The notes below the pieces were generated by a model. It had not been told where the DNA came from. It did no database searches and saw only the letters and a list, made by a program, of their open reading frames with translations. A stretch of 34,444 bases of DNA. It comes from Bacteroidota bacterium. GTDB lineage: Bacteria; Bacteroidota; Ignavibacteria; Ch128b. Made by a program: the position numbers and the translations under genes. Of the stretch, positions 33,483 through 34,444 are shown in pieces (the first letter of the stretch is position 1; the number at the start of each line of letters is the position of its first letter). The DNA lies in contig JAHJVF010000477.1 of the NCBI GenBank assembly GCA_018828505.1, positions 1-34,444 on the forward strand. The letters run 5' to 3'.

Positions 33483-34444
33483 AATTTGTTGTGATTGTTT
33501 TGTGATTGATTTCTTCGAGTACCTGAGAAATGAAACCTTCAATATTAAATTGACCTAAATCGCCGGTCTTATGTTTCCTTACTGAAATATTTTTATTCGA
33601 AACTTCTTTTTCACCTATGATTAACATATAAGGGACTTTTTGCAGTTCCCATTCACGAATTTTATATCCGATCTTTTCGTTTCTCTGATCTAATTCAACA
33701 CGAATATTATTTGAGAATAATCTGTCATATATCATTGAAGCAAAATCAGTAAAATTCTCAGAGATCGGAAGGACTACAACCTGGATGGGTGAAATCCATA
33801 ACGGGAAATACCCTGCAAAATGTTCTGTCAGAATTCCAATAAATCTCTCAAAACTTCCAAAGATCGCTCGATGGATCATTATAGGGCGTTTGCGTGAATC
33901 ATTCTCGTCGATATATTCTAAATCAAATCTTTCCGGCATTTGAAAATCCAACTGAATAGTTGCAGTCTGCCAAGAACGATTGATCGCATCCTTAACCTGG
34001 ATATCGATCTTAGGTCCATAAAATGCACCGTCCCCTTCATTAATTTTGAAAGGGATTTCATTTACGAGAAGTGCTTGTTTCAATGATTCTTCTGCTTGAT
34101 TCCACAACTCCGGAGAACCCATAGCTTTTTCCGGAAGGGTAGATAAAAAATATGAAGGTTCAAATCCGAAAAGCTTGTAGAATTCATTTACCAATTTCAA
34201 AAGTTTTTGAATTTCAGGTAATATTTGATCCGGTCGAACAAATAGATGTGCATCATCCATTGTAATTTGACGTACCCTTAACATTCCTCCTAAAGCGCCC
34301 GATACTTCATTCCTGTGTAATCTTCCAATTTCAGAAAGACGTATAGGAAGGTCCCGATAGCTTCTTAGTTTTGATTTATAAACTATGGTGCTTTCCGGAC
34401 AGTTCATCGGTTTCAAGCTGTAAGTTTCCTCATCAACCTCAACA
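33481..34444 (-). CDS. thrS: Threonyl-tRNA synthetase, C-terminal part
   Basis: Partial; the frame is open to the right edge of the window (about 320 codons visible), so the TGS and editing domains and part of the core lie outside. Visible are VEVDEETYSLKPMNCPEST with the zinc-ligand Cys of the active site, SYRDLPIRLSEIGRLHRNEV (motif 2), ITMDDAHLFVRPDQ and YGPKIDIQVKDAINRSWQTA followed by TIQLDFQMPERFDL. HRAIFGSFERFIGIL (motif 3) and the anticodon-binding domain from about PIQVVVLPISENF to the end follow. It charges tRNA-Thr. First gene of the translation operon thrS-infC-rpmI-rplT-pheST. Confidence 0.96.
   Translation of the reverse strand, partial: VEVDEETYSLKPMNCPESTIVYKSKLRSYRDLPIRLSEIGRLHRNEVSGALGGMLRVRQITMDDAHLFVRPDQILPEIQKLLKLVNEFYKLFGFEPSYFLSTLPEKAMGSPELWNQAEESLKQALLVNEIPFKINEGDGAFYGPKIDIQVKDAINRSWQTATIQLDFQMPERFDLEYIDENDSRKRPIMIHRAIFGSFERFIGILTEHFAGYFPLWISPIQVVVLPISENFTDFASMIYDRLFSNNIRVELDQRNEKIGYKIREWELQKVPYMLIIGEKEVSNKNISVRKHKTGDLGQFNIEGFISQVLEEINHKTITTN

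Noticed and set aside
1-34444. CRISPR arrays, tRNA or rRNA genes, transposases, prophage or restriction and defence genes
   Set aside because: I looked on both strands for regularly spaced repeats, cloverleaf ends and typical motifs in the gaps and found none; all gaps are under 300 bases and are accounted for above.

Overview
The window is a compact, AT-rich (roughly one-third GC by eye) piece of bacterial chromosome, most likely from the Bacteroidota/Chlorobiota/Ignavibacteriota group. I favour an Ignavibacteria-like bacterium. Three things point that way: the order thrS-infC-rpmI-rplT-pheS-pheT-coiled coil-zapA-rny, the many secreted lipoproteins and outer-membrane-type proteins, and frequent starts without a strong Shine-Dalgarno sequence. 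This placement is inferred from gene content only. I see no phage, transposase, CRISPR array, rRNA or tRNA.

Layout. 1-3919 (minus): the start of a TolC-like outer-membrane channel gene, a CCA/poly(A)-type nucleotidyltransferase, and a large polytopic protein with an HExxH peptidase-like domain. 3992-5804 (plus): a HisA-like protein, a single-domain cyclic-nucleotide-binding protein and a universal stress protein. 5801-9283 (minus): a tight rpiB-glyA-tatC-polyprenyl synthase operon. 9406-14670 (minus): glgA, a DNRLRE-type lipoprotein, a predicted beta-barrel and a TPR protein. 14885-21000 (plus): two SPOR-domain lipoproteins, then hutI, ftcD, fchA, a NamZ/DUF1343 protein and a CsgG/FlgT-like protein, mostly overlapping or nearly so. 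20989-25632 (minus): an Ig-like lipoprotein, mltG, tsaD and proline dehydrogenase. 25790-34444 (minus): coaE, rny, a structured RNA that I read as 6S RNA, zapA, a coiled-coil protein, pheT, pheS, rplT, rpmI, infC and the 3' part of thrS.

The genes form housekeeping modules: translation factors and aminoacyl-tRNA synthetases; RNA turnover and division; one-carbon/folate metabolism (glyA, ftcD, fchA) linked to histidine breakdown; proline oxidation; glycogen synthesis; and envelope and peptidoglycan handling (SPOR pair, NamZ, MltG, TatC, lipoproteins). I found no clearly new multi-gene system. The most useful observations lie below the level of ordinary gene calls. infC has an AUU start that adds 33 N-terminal codons. 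A rod-like RNA lies between zapA and rny. Two intergenic elements share identical 11-base ends and directly abut upstream stop codons. The second SPOR lipoprotein has a signal peptide but no standard start codon. The HisA-like protein has Asn where the family's presumed general acid Asp should be.
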